Shown here piece by piece: positions 24,307-31,472 of a stretch of DNA of 43,080 bases. The translations under genes and the position numbers were made by a program. The DNA comes from Phycisphaerae bacterium (GTDB lineage Bacteria; Planctomycetota; Phycisphaerae; Phycisphaerales; UBA1924), in contig JAUIFD010000008.1 in assembly GCA_030429485.1 (NCBI GenBank), positions 1 through 43,080 on the forward strand. Reading direction: 5' to 3'. The notes beneath the pieces are model-generated. The model saw only the letters and a list, made by a program, of their open reading frames with translations, did no database searches and was not told where the DNA came from. Within the stretch, counting starts at the first letter, position 1, and every line of letters begins with the position of its first letter.

Positions 24307-25452
24307 ATGCGGATCGCGGTGGTCTCTGACCTTGCGCCCGGAAGCCACAAGGCCTACGCGATCAACGTGGTGAAGACCGCGGGCGGGATGGCGCGCCTCG
24401 GCCACGAGGTGACGGTGTACTGCCGCAAGCCCGAGCCAGAATGGACGATCGATCTCGCGAGGCAGGCGTACGCCGAACCCGAGGTGCGGTTTGAGACCTA
24501 TCCGTCGCCGGACCAGGCAGACGAGCAACTCACAAGCGAGCGTTATCTGCGAGCGTTTGCGTTGTGGGCGAGCGAGACCATCGCACGGCGCGGCGCCGGG
24601 CTTGTCTTTGCCCGGCACACTCGGGGGGCGCTTGCGTGCCTCGAGCGCGGTCTGCCGACGATCCTCGAGACGCACATGGCGATCGAGGACGATTGGGCGG
24701 GGGGACACACGTGCCTCCGCGCCGCGTCGGCGACGGGGCCGCTGCTGGGTGTTGTGACGATCGGCGCTCCGCTCCGTGATCGATACGTGAGCCTCGGTGC
24801 GGCGACCGAGCGCGTCCGGATCGTACCGGATGCGGTCGACGCCGAGTTGTTTGGTAGGCCGAGGGAGCTCCCGCAGCCTCCCTATGGGGAAGGACGGAAG
24901 CCGCGCGTGCTCTATGCGGGGCACCTTTACGATTACAAGGGCGTGCCCACGTTGCTCGAGGCAGCGGCCCTGATGCCCGAAGTGGACGTGCACCTGCTTG
25001 GCGGTACGGACCAGGATGTGGCGTGCGTCCGGGAGCGAGCGCGCAAGCTCCCGAACGTGCGCGTGCATGGGCGCGTGGCGCACGCCGAAGTGCCGTATTG
25101 GCTTTGGTACGCGGACGTCCTCGTACTCCCGCCGAGCGCGACGCACCCCTCGGCAGCCTGGACAAGCCCGGTCAAGCTCGGCGAGTATGTCGCCAGCGAG
25201 ACGCCGATCGTGGCGTCACGGATTCCGGCGCTGCGGGCTTGGGTGGGCGAGCCGATCGTGCGCTGGTTTGAGCCCGACGACGCACGGAGCCTCGCGGAGG
25301 CTGTGCGGCGGACGCTGGATGCACGCGTCGCTGATGGCGAGCGCGAACGGGTGCGGGAGGCGCGGGCCTGGACGCGACGATTCAGCTATGTCGAACGTGC
25401 GCGAGCGATCTTGGAGCACGCGGAACACGGGCGGGTGCGCGCGGCGGCGTGA
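24307..25452 (+). CDS. GT4 glycosyltransferase
   Basis: A 381-residue retaining glycosyltransferase of GT-B fold. MRIAVVSDLAPGSHKAYAIN starts the N-terminal Rossmann half. RVLYAGHLYDYKGVPTLLEAA starts the donor-binding half, and SPVKLGEYVASETPIVAS carries the conserved Glu region that binds the nucleotide sugar. The acceptor half includes FARHTRG and TILETH. It follows the GT4-methyltransferase stop after only 2 bp, so the two are very likely co-translated and act in the same glycan pathway. The donor sugar is unknown. Confidence 0.88.
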   Translation: MRIAVVSDLAPGSHKAYAINVVKTAGGMARLGHEVTVYCRKPEPEWTIDLARQAYAEPEVRFETYPSPDQADEQLTSERYLRAFALWASETIARRGAGLVFARHTRGALACLERGLPTILETHMAIEDDWAGGHTCLRAASATGPLLGVVTIGAPLRDRYVSLGAATERVRIVPDAVDAELFGRPRELPQPPYGEGRKPRVLYAGHLYDYKGVPTLLEAAALMPEVDVHLLGGTDQDVACVRERARKLPNVRVHGRVAHAEVPYWLWYADVLVLPPSATHPSAAWTSPVKLGEYVASETPIVASRIPALRAWVGEPIVRWFEPDDARSLAEAVRRTLDARVADGERERVREARAWTRRFSYVERARAILEHAEHGRVRAAA

Positions 25453-25739
25453 CCGCGGTGCGGTGCGGCAACACGCCGAGCGTGAGTAGACGATTGCCTG
25501 TTACGCACGTCCGGTCGTGTCCGACTTGGTGGCCGACGAAGCGGGGCGTCGGCAGTCGGCGTGGGTCGGCGACACTCCGCGACCCTTCCCCAACCCAGAG
25601 TGTGCCACGTGTCCGCCGCGTTTGCAACTGCCAGAGCGGCAGGGCCGTGCCATCACGACGCCCACAAGCACCGTTTCTGATGGACTGGAGCCGAAATCGC
25701 GGCCGAATAAGGCGGCGCGCGGCTTGCATTTGATTGGGC
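25453..25739 (+). other. Non-coding gap before clpB
   Basis: This 287-bp stretch has no convincing gene. Its composition is less biased than its flanks. It holds a loose inverted repeat ACACTC (25572-25577) / GAGTGT (25598-25603). No CIRCE operator or sigma-32 promoter was recognised, although a promoter for clpB must lie here. Confidence 0.5.
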
Positions 25740-28445
25740 ATGAGACCCGATCGACTTACGAACGCTGCCCAACAAGCCATCGCCTCCGCCCAGACTCGGG
25801 CGATGGGTGATTCGCACGCCGAGGTGACGGGCGTGCACCTGCTCGCGTCGCTGCTCGAGGAGCGCGGCGGGACAGCGCACGCGGTGCTGACACAGATCGG
25901 CGCTGACCCTGCGCGCATCGCGGAGCTTGCGGAGAGCGAGATCAAGCGCCTGCCGACGGTGAGCTCGAACGCGGGTTCGACGGGGCGCGAGATCATGGAG
26001 ATCCTCGCGAAGGCGGACAAGGAGGCCCGAGACCTCAAGGACGCGTACGTCTCCACGGAGCATCTGATTCTCGGGTTGTGCGAGGCGCCGGGGGCGGCTC
26101 GCGAGCTGTTGCAGGTCAACGGCGTGCGCAAGGCCGATGCGCTCAAGGCGATCAAGGCCATCCGTGAACGCTCCGGGGTAGAATCCATCCAGGATCAGTC
26201 GGCGGAGTCGAGCTTTGAGGCGCTCAAGAAGTTTGCGATCGACCTGACGGAGAAGGCGCAGCAGGGCAAGCTCGATCCGGTGATCGGGCGGGATGAAGAA
26301 ATCCGGCGCACGATGCAGGTGCTGAGCCGGCGCACGAAGAACAACCCGGTGCTCATCGGTGAGCCGGGCGTGGGCAAGACGGCGATCGCGGAGGGGCTCG
26401 CGCTGCGGATCGTCAACGGCGACTGCCCCGAGAGCATGCGCGACAAGCGGGTGATGGCGCTGGATGTCGGCGCGTTGCTCGCGGGGTCGAAGTTTCGCGG
26501 CGAGTTTGAGGAGCGGCTCAAGGGCGTGCTGCGCGAGGTGCAGGCGAGCGAGGGGCAGATCATCCTGTTCATCGACGAGCTGCACACGATCATCGGCGCT
26601 GGGGCTGCGGAAGGTGCGGTATCAGCGGGCAACTTGCTCAAGCCGGCACTGGCGCGGGGTGAGCTGCGGTGCATCGGCGCAACGACGCTCGACGAGTATC
26701 GCAAGCACGTGGAGAAGGACCCGGCGTTTGAACGTCGGTTCCAGCCGATCTACGTGGATCAGCCGAGCGTTGAGGAGACGGTGGCGATCCTGCGCGGGCT
26801 GAAGGACCGGTACGAGGCGCACCACGGCGTGCGCATTCAGGATGGCGCGCTCCTCGCGGCGGCGCAGCTCTCGCACAGGTATATCGCAGACCGGTTCCTG
26901 CCGGACAAGGCGATTGACCTGGTGGACGAGGCGGCGAGCAGGCTGCGCATCGAGGCGGACTCGATGCCAACGGAGCTCGACGAGGTGCGCAGACGGATCA
27001 TGCAGCTCGAGATCGAGCGCGAGGCGTTGAAGATCGAAGCAGGCACGAAGGCAGAGAGGCACGAAGGCACGAAGGAGGTCGATCGCATCGAGCGCGAGCT
27101 GGCGGAGTTGCAGGAGCGGAACCGGTCGCTGACGGCGGTGTGGGAGGCGGAGAAGGGCGAGCTCGATGCGGTGCAGTCACTCAAGGAGCGGATCGATCAC
27201 AAGCGCACGGAGCTTGAGCAGGCGCAGCGGCGCGGCGATCTGGAGACCGCGGCGCGGATCCAATATGGCGAGATGCGTGAGCTCGAGAGCGAGCTCAAGG
27301 CAGCAGAAGCCAAACTCGACGATCGCCAGGAGCGCGGCGATGCGCTGGTGAAGGAAGAGGTGGACGCCGAGCAGATCGCGGAGATCGTCGCGAGGTGGAC
27401 GGGCATCCCCGTGTCGCGTCTGGTCGAGACGGAGCGCGACAAGTTGGCGCGCATGGAAGATCACCTGCGCGAGCGCGTCGTCGGGCAGGATGAGGCGCTG
27501 CGTGCGGTGTCGGACGCGGTGCGCCGCTCGCGTGCGGGGCTTGGCGATCCGGATCGTCCGATCGGGTCGTTCCTGTTCCTCGGGCCGACCGGCGTGGGCA
27601 AGACGGAGACGTGCAAGGCGCTGGCGCGGTTCCTCTTTGACACCGAAGAGGCGATGGTGCGCATCGACATGTCGGAGTTCATGGAGAAGCACTCCGTGTC
27701 GCGGCTTGTGGGCGCGCCTCCCGGGTATGTCGGGTATGAAGAGGGCGGGGCGCTCACGGAGGCGGTGCGCCGTCGGCCGTACGCGGTGGTGCTGCTCGAT
27801 GAGGTCGAGAAGGCGCACCCGGACGTGTTCAACGTGCTGTTGCAGTTGCTCGACGACGGTCGCCTGACCGACGGGCAGGGGCGGACGGTCGACTTCCGCA
27901 ACACGATCGTGGTGATGACGTCGAACCTGGGCTCGCAGAAGATCCAGGAGATGGCGGAGAGCGGGGCTGAGGATTGGGAGATCGAGGCGCAGGTGCGCGA
28001 TCTGATCCGGCGCGGGCCGGGCGCGGATATGGACGCTTCGCCCAACATCGATCCGGAGACGGGGCGCGTGCGCGCACGGATGGACGTGGACGTGCGCGGG
28101 GCGTTCTTCCGCCCGGAGCTGCTCAACCGCATCGACGAGGTCGTCGTCTTCCATCAGCTCAAGAAGGAGCAGATCGCGAGCATCGTCGAGATTCAGCTTG
28201 CACGCCTGCGCCAGCGCCTCGCGGAGCGCGAGATCACGCTCGAACTCACCGAGACAGCGGTCGAGAAGATCGCGAGCGAAGGGTGGGACCCGGCGTACGG
28301 GGCTCGCCCGCTCAAGCGAGCGATCCAGCAGCGGCTGGAGAACCCCCTCGCGACACGCATCCTCGCGGGCGACTTCGGCCCTGGGGACACGGTGCGCGTG
28401 GATGCGGCGGGTGGGGTGTTGAGTTATGAGAAGGTGGGCGGGTAG
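25740..28445 (+). CDS. clpB: ClpB disaggregase (AAA+ chaperone)
   Basis: An ATP-driven hexameric disaggregase that works with DnaK to rescue aggregated proteins. At 901 residues it is slightly longer than E. coli ClpB. It has a double Clp-N repeat (about 1-150), AAA-1 with Walker A GEPGVGKT (207-214) and Walker [11 protein letters not shown], and a coiled-coil middle domain (about 410-540) with ELAELQERN and VWEAEKG. AAA-2 follows with [12 protein letters not shown], Walker A GPTGVGKT (about 614-621) and [16 protein letters not shown], and the C-terminal domain includes [14 protein letters not shown]. The ATG at 25740 begins the conserved N-terminus; there is no Shine-Dalgarno sequence. Residues about 434-446 in the middle domain are encoded by a short DNA repeat (see 27042). 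Confidence 0.96.
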   Translation: MRPDRLTNAAQQAIASAQTRAMGDSHAEVTGVHLLASLLEERGGTAHAVLTQIGADPARIAELAESEIKRLPTVSSNAGSTGREIMEILAKADKEARDLKDAYVSTEHLILGLCEAPGAARELLQVNGVRKADALKAIKAIRERSGVESIQDQSAESSFEALKKFAIDLTEKAQQGKLDPVIGRDEEIRRTMQVLSRRTKNNPVLIGEPGVGKTAIAEGLALRIVNGDCPESMRDKRVMALDVGALLAGSKFRGEFEERLKGVLREVQASEGQIILFIDELHTIIGAGAAEGAVSAGNLLKPALARGELRCIGATTLDEYRKHVEKDPAFERRFQPIYVDQPSVEETVAILRGLKDRYEAHHGVRIQDGALLAAAQLSHRYIADRFLPDKAIDLVDEAASRLRIEADSMPTELDEVRRRIMQLEIEREALKIEAGTKAERHEGTKEVDRIERELAELQERNRSLTAVWEAEKGELDAVQSLKERIDHKRTELEQAQRRGDLETAARIQYGEMRELESELKAAEAKLDDRQERGDALVKEEVDAEQIAEIVARWTGIPVSRLVETERDKLARMEDHLRERVVGQDEALRAVSDAVRRSRAGLGDPDRPIGSFLFLGPTGVGKTETCKALARFLFDTEEAMVRIDMSEFMEKHSVSRLVGAPPGYVGYEEGGALTEAVRRRPYAVVLLDEVEKAHPDVFNVLLQLLDDGRLTDGQGRTVDFRNTIVVMTSNLGSQKIQEMAESGAEDWEIEAQVRDLIRRGPGADMDASPNIDPETGRVRARMDVDVRGAFFRPELLNRIDEVVVFHQLKKEQIASIVEIQLARLRQRLAEREITLELTETAVEKIASEGWDPAYGARPLKRAIQQRLENPLATRILAGDFGPGDTVRVDAAGGVLSYEKVGG
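27042..27075 (+). repeat. Three copies of GGCACGAAGG inside the clpB middle-domain region
   Basis: GGCACGAAGG occurs at 27042-27051, 27059-27068 and 27066-27075; the last two overlap. It encodes [12 protein letters not shown], where E. coli ClpB has a shorter linker (around KESDEASKKR). The reading frame is kept. Confidence 0.7.
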
Positions 28446-28449
28446 GGGC

Positions 28450-28473
28450 GGGTACCCCGCCCCTCCGGGGCGG
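28450..28473 (+). repeat. Left copy of a perfect 24-bp inverted repeat
   Basis: This 24-bp unit begins with the palindrome GGGTACCC and continues into a 7-bp stem CCGCCCC/GGGGCGG with loop TCC. Its exact reverse complement lies at 28905-28928. It sits 4 bp after the clpB stop and could act as a hairpin terminator, but no T-run follows. Confidence 0.85.
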
Positions 28474-28527
28474 CAGATCGACACCGCCGGCTTCAGGGAT
28501 CTGATCCTGGTTTCCGATGGACTATCC

Positions 28528-28815
28528 ATGGAGGATCTCGAGGCTCATTTGGCGCGCCTCGTCGACGAACTCGAGCCTTTGCTCTCCGCGGAGCCGATGA
28601 TCAGGCACTTCATCGAACACCGCGAGTATGGACTGTGCTTCGAGTTTCTGTGCGAGGCCCTCCAAGAGCAGCGTGTGAGCGTGTTGCCCGCACAGATGCG
28701 GGCAATCGCGCAGCTGGGCAGAGAAATGGAGTTCGAACCAGAGACTTGGGCTGATATCGCGGTGACGGAAGACCCCGCATACGGCAGCGGATCATCGCTC
28801 TCCGGTGAACTCTGA
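28528..28815 (+). CDS. Orphan MafI-like immunity protein
   Basis: A 95-residue cytoplasmic protein. The pattern FIEHREYGLCFEFLCEALQEQ, then VSVLPAQMRAIAQLGREMEFEPETW, resembles the MafI family, which are immunity proteins that neutralise cognate polymorphic toxins. No toxin gene is adjacent. The codon choice (AGG, AGA, CTA, TTG, GGA, TCA) and lower GC differ from clpB and the sulfotransferase gene, which suggests acquisition. The ATG at 28528 has no clear Shine-Dalgarno sequence. The gene lies between perfect 24-bp inverted repeats (28450-28473 and 28905-28928). The family call rests on recognising the motif by eye. Confidence 0.65.
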   Translation: MEDLEAHLARLVDELEPLLSAEPMIRHFIEHREYGLCFEFLCEALQEQRVSVLPAQMRAIAQLGREMEFEPETWADIAVTEDPAYGSGSSLSGEL

Positions 28816-28904
28816 CGGCCCGATGAGCCTACCTGTACGCCTGTTTGCGAACTTCCAATCGCCAGTGCCCGCCCCCCGAGTGGATGCGAGCCCGCAGAGC
28901 GGTT

Positions 28905-28928
28905 CCGCCCCGGAGGGGCGGGGTACCC
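28905..28928 (-). repeat. Right copy of the 24-bp inverted repeat
   Basis: Exact reverse complement of 28450-28473. It ends 13 bp before the TAGCCT hexamer of the sulfotransferase gene, so it covers the place where a -35 box would be. Identity stops abruptly at both ends of the 24 bp. Confidence 0.85.
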
Positions 28929-28941
28929 GGCGGCATGTGAC

Positions 28942-28947
28942 TAGCCT
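28942..28947 (+). promoter_or_regulatory. -10-like hexamer TAGCCT of the sulfotransferase gene (leaderless)
   Basis: TAGCCT, then 6 nt, then ATG at 28954. It supports ATG 28954 over the in-frame GTG at 28948. No Shine-Dalgarno sequence. Confidence 0.5.
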
Positions 28948-28953
28948 GTGTCG

Positions 28954-30396
28954 ATGGCGTCAGACTCTCCCGGTGCTCGTGCGATGCAGGCGTATAACGC
29001 GGGCGACTTTGCGCGGGCGGTCTCGCTCGCGGAGCGGGCGCTCAAGGATCGGAAGCGGGATCACAACCTGCTGCATCTGCAGGCGGCGTGCCTGATGAAG
29101 ATGGGCGATCCGGAGGCGGCGCTGGAGAAGCTGCTCGCGGCGTGCCGCGTCGAGCGGCGGGACCCGCAACTCCTGATCTCGCTCGCGCAGACGTACCGGG
29201 CTCTCCAGCGGTTTGAGGAGTTTGACGCGACGCTCGGGCGCGTGCTGGAGATCGCGCCGGGGCTCGCCGACGCGGTGTACCTGCACGCGCAGTCGTACCG
29301 CGAGCGGGGGATGCTCGACGACGCGCGACGGGTGATCGAGGAGGCGATGGGCGCGACCGACGCGGGGCACGTTGATCCGACGCTGCTCGCGGCGCACGCG
29401 GAGGTCTGCCTCGCCGCGAAGGACACCGAAGCGGGGATGGCTTCGGCGGAGGCTGTGGTGGCGCGGGGGGATGCGGTGCGCGTCGAGGTTCGCCGGCGGG
29501 CGACCTTCCTGCTCGGACGCCTGCTCGATGGCGCGGGGCGATACGACGAGGCGTTCGAGGCGTTTTCTCGCGGGAACGCGATGTACACGACGCCGATCCG
29601 CGTGATGCCCGCGGCGTACGTGCGCGAGCGGTGGAGCGCCGAACGCCTCGCTGACGTGCCGGTGGCGAGTGAGCGCACGGAACTCCCGGTGCTTGTGTGC
29701 GGGATGCCGCGGACGGGGACGACGCTTGTCGAGCAGATGCTCGCGGCCCATCCGGAGATCGGGACCGTGGGCGAATGCGCAGCCCTGCCGGCGATGGAGC
29801 TGCGGTGCGATCCGGCGCGGCTCGACCAGCGCGCGATCGATCAGATGCAGCGGCAGTATCTGGAGGCGCTCGCGCCGGGCGCGCGCGGCGGCGAGGCCCG
29901 CGTGGTCGACAAAATGACGATGAACTACGCCATGCTCGGGCTTGCGTCGCGGGTTGTGCCGGGACTGCGCGTGATCTACTGCGTGCGCGATCCGCGCGAC
30001 GTATGTCTGTCCTGCTTCCAGCAGGACTTCACGGCGGACGCGCACCCGTACTCACGCGACCTGACGCAGTGCGCGCTCCAGTACGCGGAGCACACGCGGA
30101 TCATGGAGCACTGGCGCGCGGTGCTGCCGGACGTGGCGCTCATGGAGGTCCGGTACGCCGAGTTGGTGGAAGATCCGGAACGGGTGGTGCGTGCGATGCT
30201 CGGGTTCGTCGGCGTCGGATTCGATCCGGCATGCCTGCGCCACCACGAGACCGCGGCCCCCGTGACGACGGCGTCGAGCGCGCAGGTGCGAGAGCCCGTG
30301 TACCGCACAAGTCTCGCTCGGTGGCGGCACTACGGGGCGAATCTGGACCCGCTGGCCCAAGCGCTCCGCAAGGCGGGGGTCCCGCTCGAGGGGTAG
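28954..30396 (+). CDS. TPR-containing sulfotransferase
   Basis: A 480-residue protein. Residues 1-210 are tetratricopeptide-like repeats (e.g. AMQAYNAGDFARAVSLAERAL, FLLGRLLDGAGRYDEAFEAF). Residues about 240-480 form a sulfotransferase domain: GMPRTGTTLVEQML (about 249-262) binds the 5'-phosphosulfate of PAPS, and VIYCVRDPRDVCLSCFQQ is the 3'-phosphate site with the conserved Arg and Ser region. It would move sulfate from PAPS to an acceptor, either a glycan or a protein tyrosine. The TPR part may bind that acceptor. This arrangement is frequent in Planctomycetes and Proteobacteria. Confidence 0.88.
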   Translation: MASDSPGARAMQAYNAGDFARAVSLAERALKDRKRDHNLLHLQAACLMKMGDPEAALEKLLAACRVERRDPQLLISLAQTYRALQRFEEFDATLGRVLEIAPGLADAVYLHAQSYRERGMLDDARRVIEEAMGATDAGHVDPTLLAAHAEVCLAAKDTEAGMASAEAVVARGDAVRVEVRRRATFLLGRLLDGAGRYDEAFEAFSRGNAMYTTPIRVMPAAYVRERWSAERLADVPVASERTELPVLVCGMPRTGTTLVEQMLAAHPEIGTVGECAALPAMELRCDPARLDQRAIDQMQRQYLEALAPGARGGEARVVDKMTMNYAMLGLASRVVPGLRVIYCVRDPRDVCLSCFQQDFTADAHPYSRDLTQCALQYAEHTRIMEHWRAVLPDVALMEVRYAELVEDPERVVRAMLGFVGVGFDPACLRHHETAAPVTTASSAQVREPVYRTSLARWRHYGANLDPLAQALRKAGVPLEG

Positions 30397-30409
30397 CCCG
30401 CGGTGGTGG

Positions 30410-30415
30410 TAGGAT
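30410..30415 (+). promoter_or_regulatory. Possible -10 hexamer TAGGAT before the metal-binding repeat gene
   Basis: TAGGAT predicts a start near 30421 and a leader of about 18 nt that contains the strong Shine-Dalgarno AAGGAGGTG (30425-30433). Confidence 0.35.
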
Positions 30416-30438
30416 TGGGGACCGAAGGAGGTGCATCG

Positions 30439-31137
30439 ATGAGGATCATGACGAGAATCGCGTGTTGCGTGGGGGCTCTGGCTGCTGCTGCTGTCGCGCT
30501 GGGCGCGCACGGTGCGACACACACCGGCGACGACGTGTGGACCGAGCCCTACGCCCTGACGACCTGCCCGATCTCCGGCAAGAAGCTCGGCTCGATGGGC
30601 GACGCGGTGGTGAAGAAGTACGACGGGCGCGAGGTGCGCTTCTGCTGCGGCGGATGCCCGGGGAGCTTCGAGAAGGACCTCGATGCATCGTGGGCGAAGG
30701 TGGACAAGGCGATCGCCAAAGACCAGATGCGGTTTTACCCGGTGAAGACGTGCGTGCTCTCGGGTGAGTCGCTCTTCGAGGGCGAGAAGGACCAGGCGAA
30801 GACCGTGGTCGTCGGCAACCGCCTGGTGCGCGTGTGCTGCGACCGGTGCGCCGCAAAGGTCGCGAAGAGCCCCGAGGAGATTGTGGCGGAACTGAACAAG
30901 CTCACGATCGAGGCGCAGCGCGCGGACTACCCGGTCGAGACGTGCGTCGTGGGTGGCGAGAAGCTGGCGTCCGTTGATGAGCCGGTGGAGACGGTGATCG
31001 CGGGTCGGCTCGTGCGCCTGTGCTGTGAGAAGTGCGAGGCGAAGGTGAAGGAGAACCCGACGAAGTACCTCGCGACGATCGACAAGGCGTGGCAGGCCAA
31101 GGGCAAGTACATGCCGCCGAAGGAAGAGAAGAACTAG
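30439..31137 (+). CDS. Secreted protein with three Cys-rich (TRASH/YHS-like) metal-binding repeats
   Basis: A 232-residue exported protein. The ATG at 30439 is set by AAGGAGGTG upstream and is followed by a signal sequence (about residues 1-28). Three repeats of about 60 residues follow. Each has a TCxxxG(K/E) start and a CCxxC end: TTCPISGKKL with CCGGCPGSF, KTCVLSGESL with CCDRCAAKV, and ETCVVGGEKL with CCEKCEAKV. This resembles YHS/TRASH domains, which bind metals such as copper, but the usual YHS order is altered, so the metal is unknown. A strong terminator follows at 31173. Periplasmic metal binding or sensing is a reasonable inference. Confidence 0.75.
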   Translation: MRIMTRIACCVGALAAAAVALGAHGATHTGDDVWTEPYALTTCPISGKKLGSMGDAVVKKYDGREVRFCCGGCPGSFEKDLDASWAKVDKAIAKDQMRFYPVKTCVLSGESLFEGEKDQAKTVVVGNRLVRVCCDRCAAKVAKSPEEIVAELNKLTIEAQRADYPVETCVVGGEKLASVDEPVETVIAGRLVRLCCEKCEAKVKENPTKYLATIDKAWQAKGKYMPPKEEKN

Positions 31138-31172
31138 GCGAGTCGCTGGTCGCTTCTGTGTAACAGCATGCG

Positions 31173-31203
31173 GGCCCGGGCGTTGCGCCCGGGCCTTTGC
31201 TTT
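31173..31203 (+). terminator. Intrinsic terminator
   Basis: A 10-bp GC stem, GGCCCGGGCG (31173-31182) / CGCCCGGGCC (31186-31195), with a TTG loop and followed by TTTGCTTT. This is a standard Rho-independent terminator for the metal-binding repeat gene. Confidence 0.9.
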
Positions 31204-31241
31204 GCGCCGACCAGGGCTGGAATTCGCGTGCGCGGAGGTGG

Positions 31242-31269
31242 TTGACGGTGTGGCGGGCGGTGCTATGCT
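31242..31269 (+). promoter_or_regulatory. Sigma-70-type promoter of the methionine operon
   Basis: TTGACG (31242-31247), a 16-bp spacer and TATGCT (31264-31269). The start predicted near 31276 coincides with the first base pairs of the SAM aptamer at 31277. It is the only promoter in the window with a clear -35 box. Confidence 0.75.
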
Positions 31270-31276
31270 CCCCGCA

Positions 31277-31379
31277 CTGCATCAAGAGTCCCGGGATGTC
31301 TCAAGGTCCCGGGCGGCAACCGAGCAGGATTAGGCCTGCCACGGTGCCGAGACCAGCCCCGGCGTGGGGAACGATGCGG
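31277..31379 (+). ncRNA. SAM riboswitch aptamer (S-box/SAM-clan)
   Basis: The RNA shows the S-box landmarks in order: AAGAG after P1, GGCAACC after P2, and GGTGCC after P3. P1 pairs 31277-31283 with 31373-31379. P2 is CCCGGG/CCCGGG (31290-31295, 31308-31313). P3 is GCAGG/CCTGC (31324-31328, 31335-31339). P4 is CCCC/GGGG (31357-31360, 31366-31369). The P2 loop GTCTC (31298-31302) is complementary to GAGAC (31349-31353) between P3 and P4, the pseudoknot of the SAM clan. P2 is short and lacks the classic kink-turn, so it may belong to the SAM-I/IV-like variants. It precedes metZ, as expected for a SAM sensor. Confidence 0.88.
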
Positions 31380-31470
31380 ACGAGGCTGCCTCGCAGGACT
31401 CGTCAAAACAGGGCCGTGGAGCCCGACCACGCCAGCACTGGATGCTCTCGATGCTGTGAGGAGCTCACAG
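31379..31470 (+). promoter_or_regulatory. Candidate riboswitch expression platform with Shine-Dalgarno-sequestering hairpin
   Basis: Hairpin A (31379-31404) follows the aptamer: GACGAG/CTCGTC and CTGC/GCAG with a CTC loop. Hairpin B is CTGTGAG (31454-31460) / CTCACAG (31464-31470), a perfect 7-bp stem whose loop GAG completes the ribosome-binding sequence GAGGAG. It ends 2 nt before the metZ ATG at 31473. CTCGCAG in hairpin A (31390-31396) could pair with CTGTGAG with one G-U pair, so the two hairpins may compete. No T-run is present, so translational control is more likely than termination. Confidence 0.65.
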
Positions 31471-31472
31471 CA

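Noticed and set aside
25572-25603. Possible CIRCE (HrcA) operator before clpB
   Set aside because: Only six bases of each arm fit and the spacing is 20 rather than 9.
25449-25733. Small plus-strand open frame before clpB
   Set aside because: No ribosome-binding site, no recognisable motif, and Arg/Ser-rich composition typical of chance frames.
28450-28473. Rho-independent terminator of clpB
   Set aside because: The hairpin is strong but no T-run follows, and an identical inverted copy lies 430 bp away, so a repeat is the better description.
27177-28529. Long minus-strand open frame opposite clpB
   Set aside because: Antisense to strongly conserved clpB codons. Such frames arise in very GC-rich genes, and the translation is Arg/His-rich without motifs.
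31379-31412. Transcription terminator in the SAM riboswitch
   Set aside because: Hairpin A is followed by AAAACAGGG, not a T-run.
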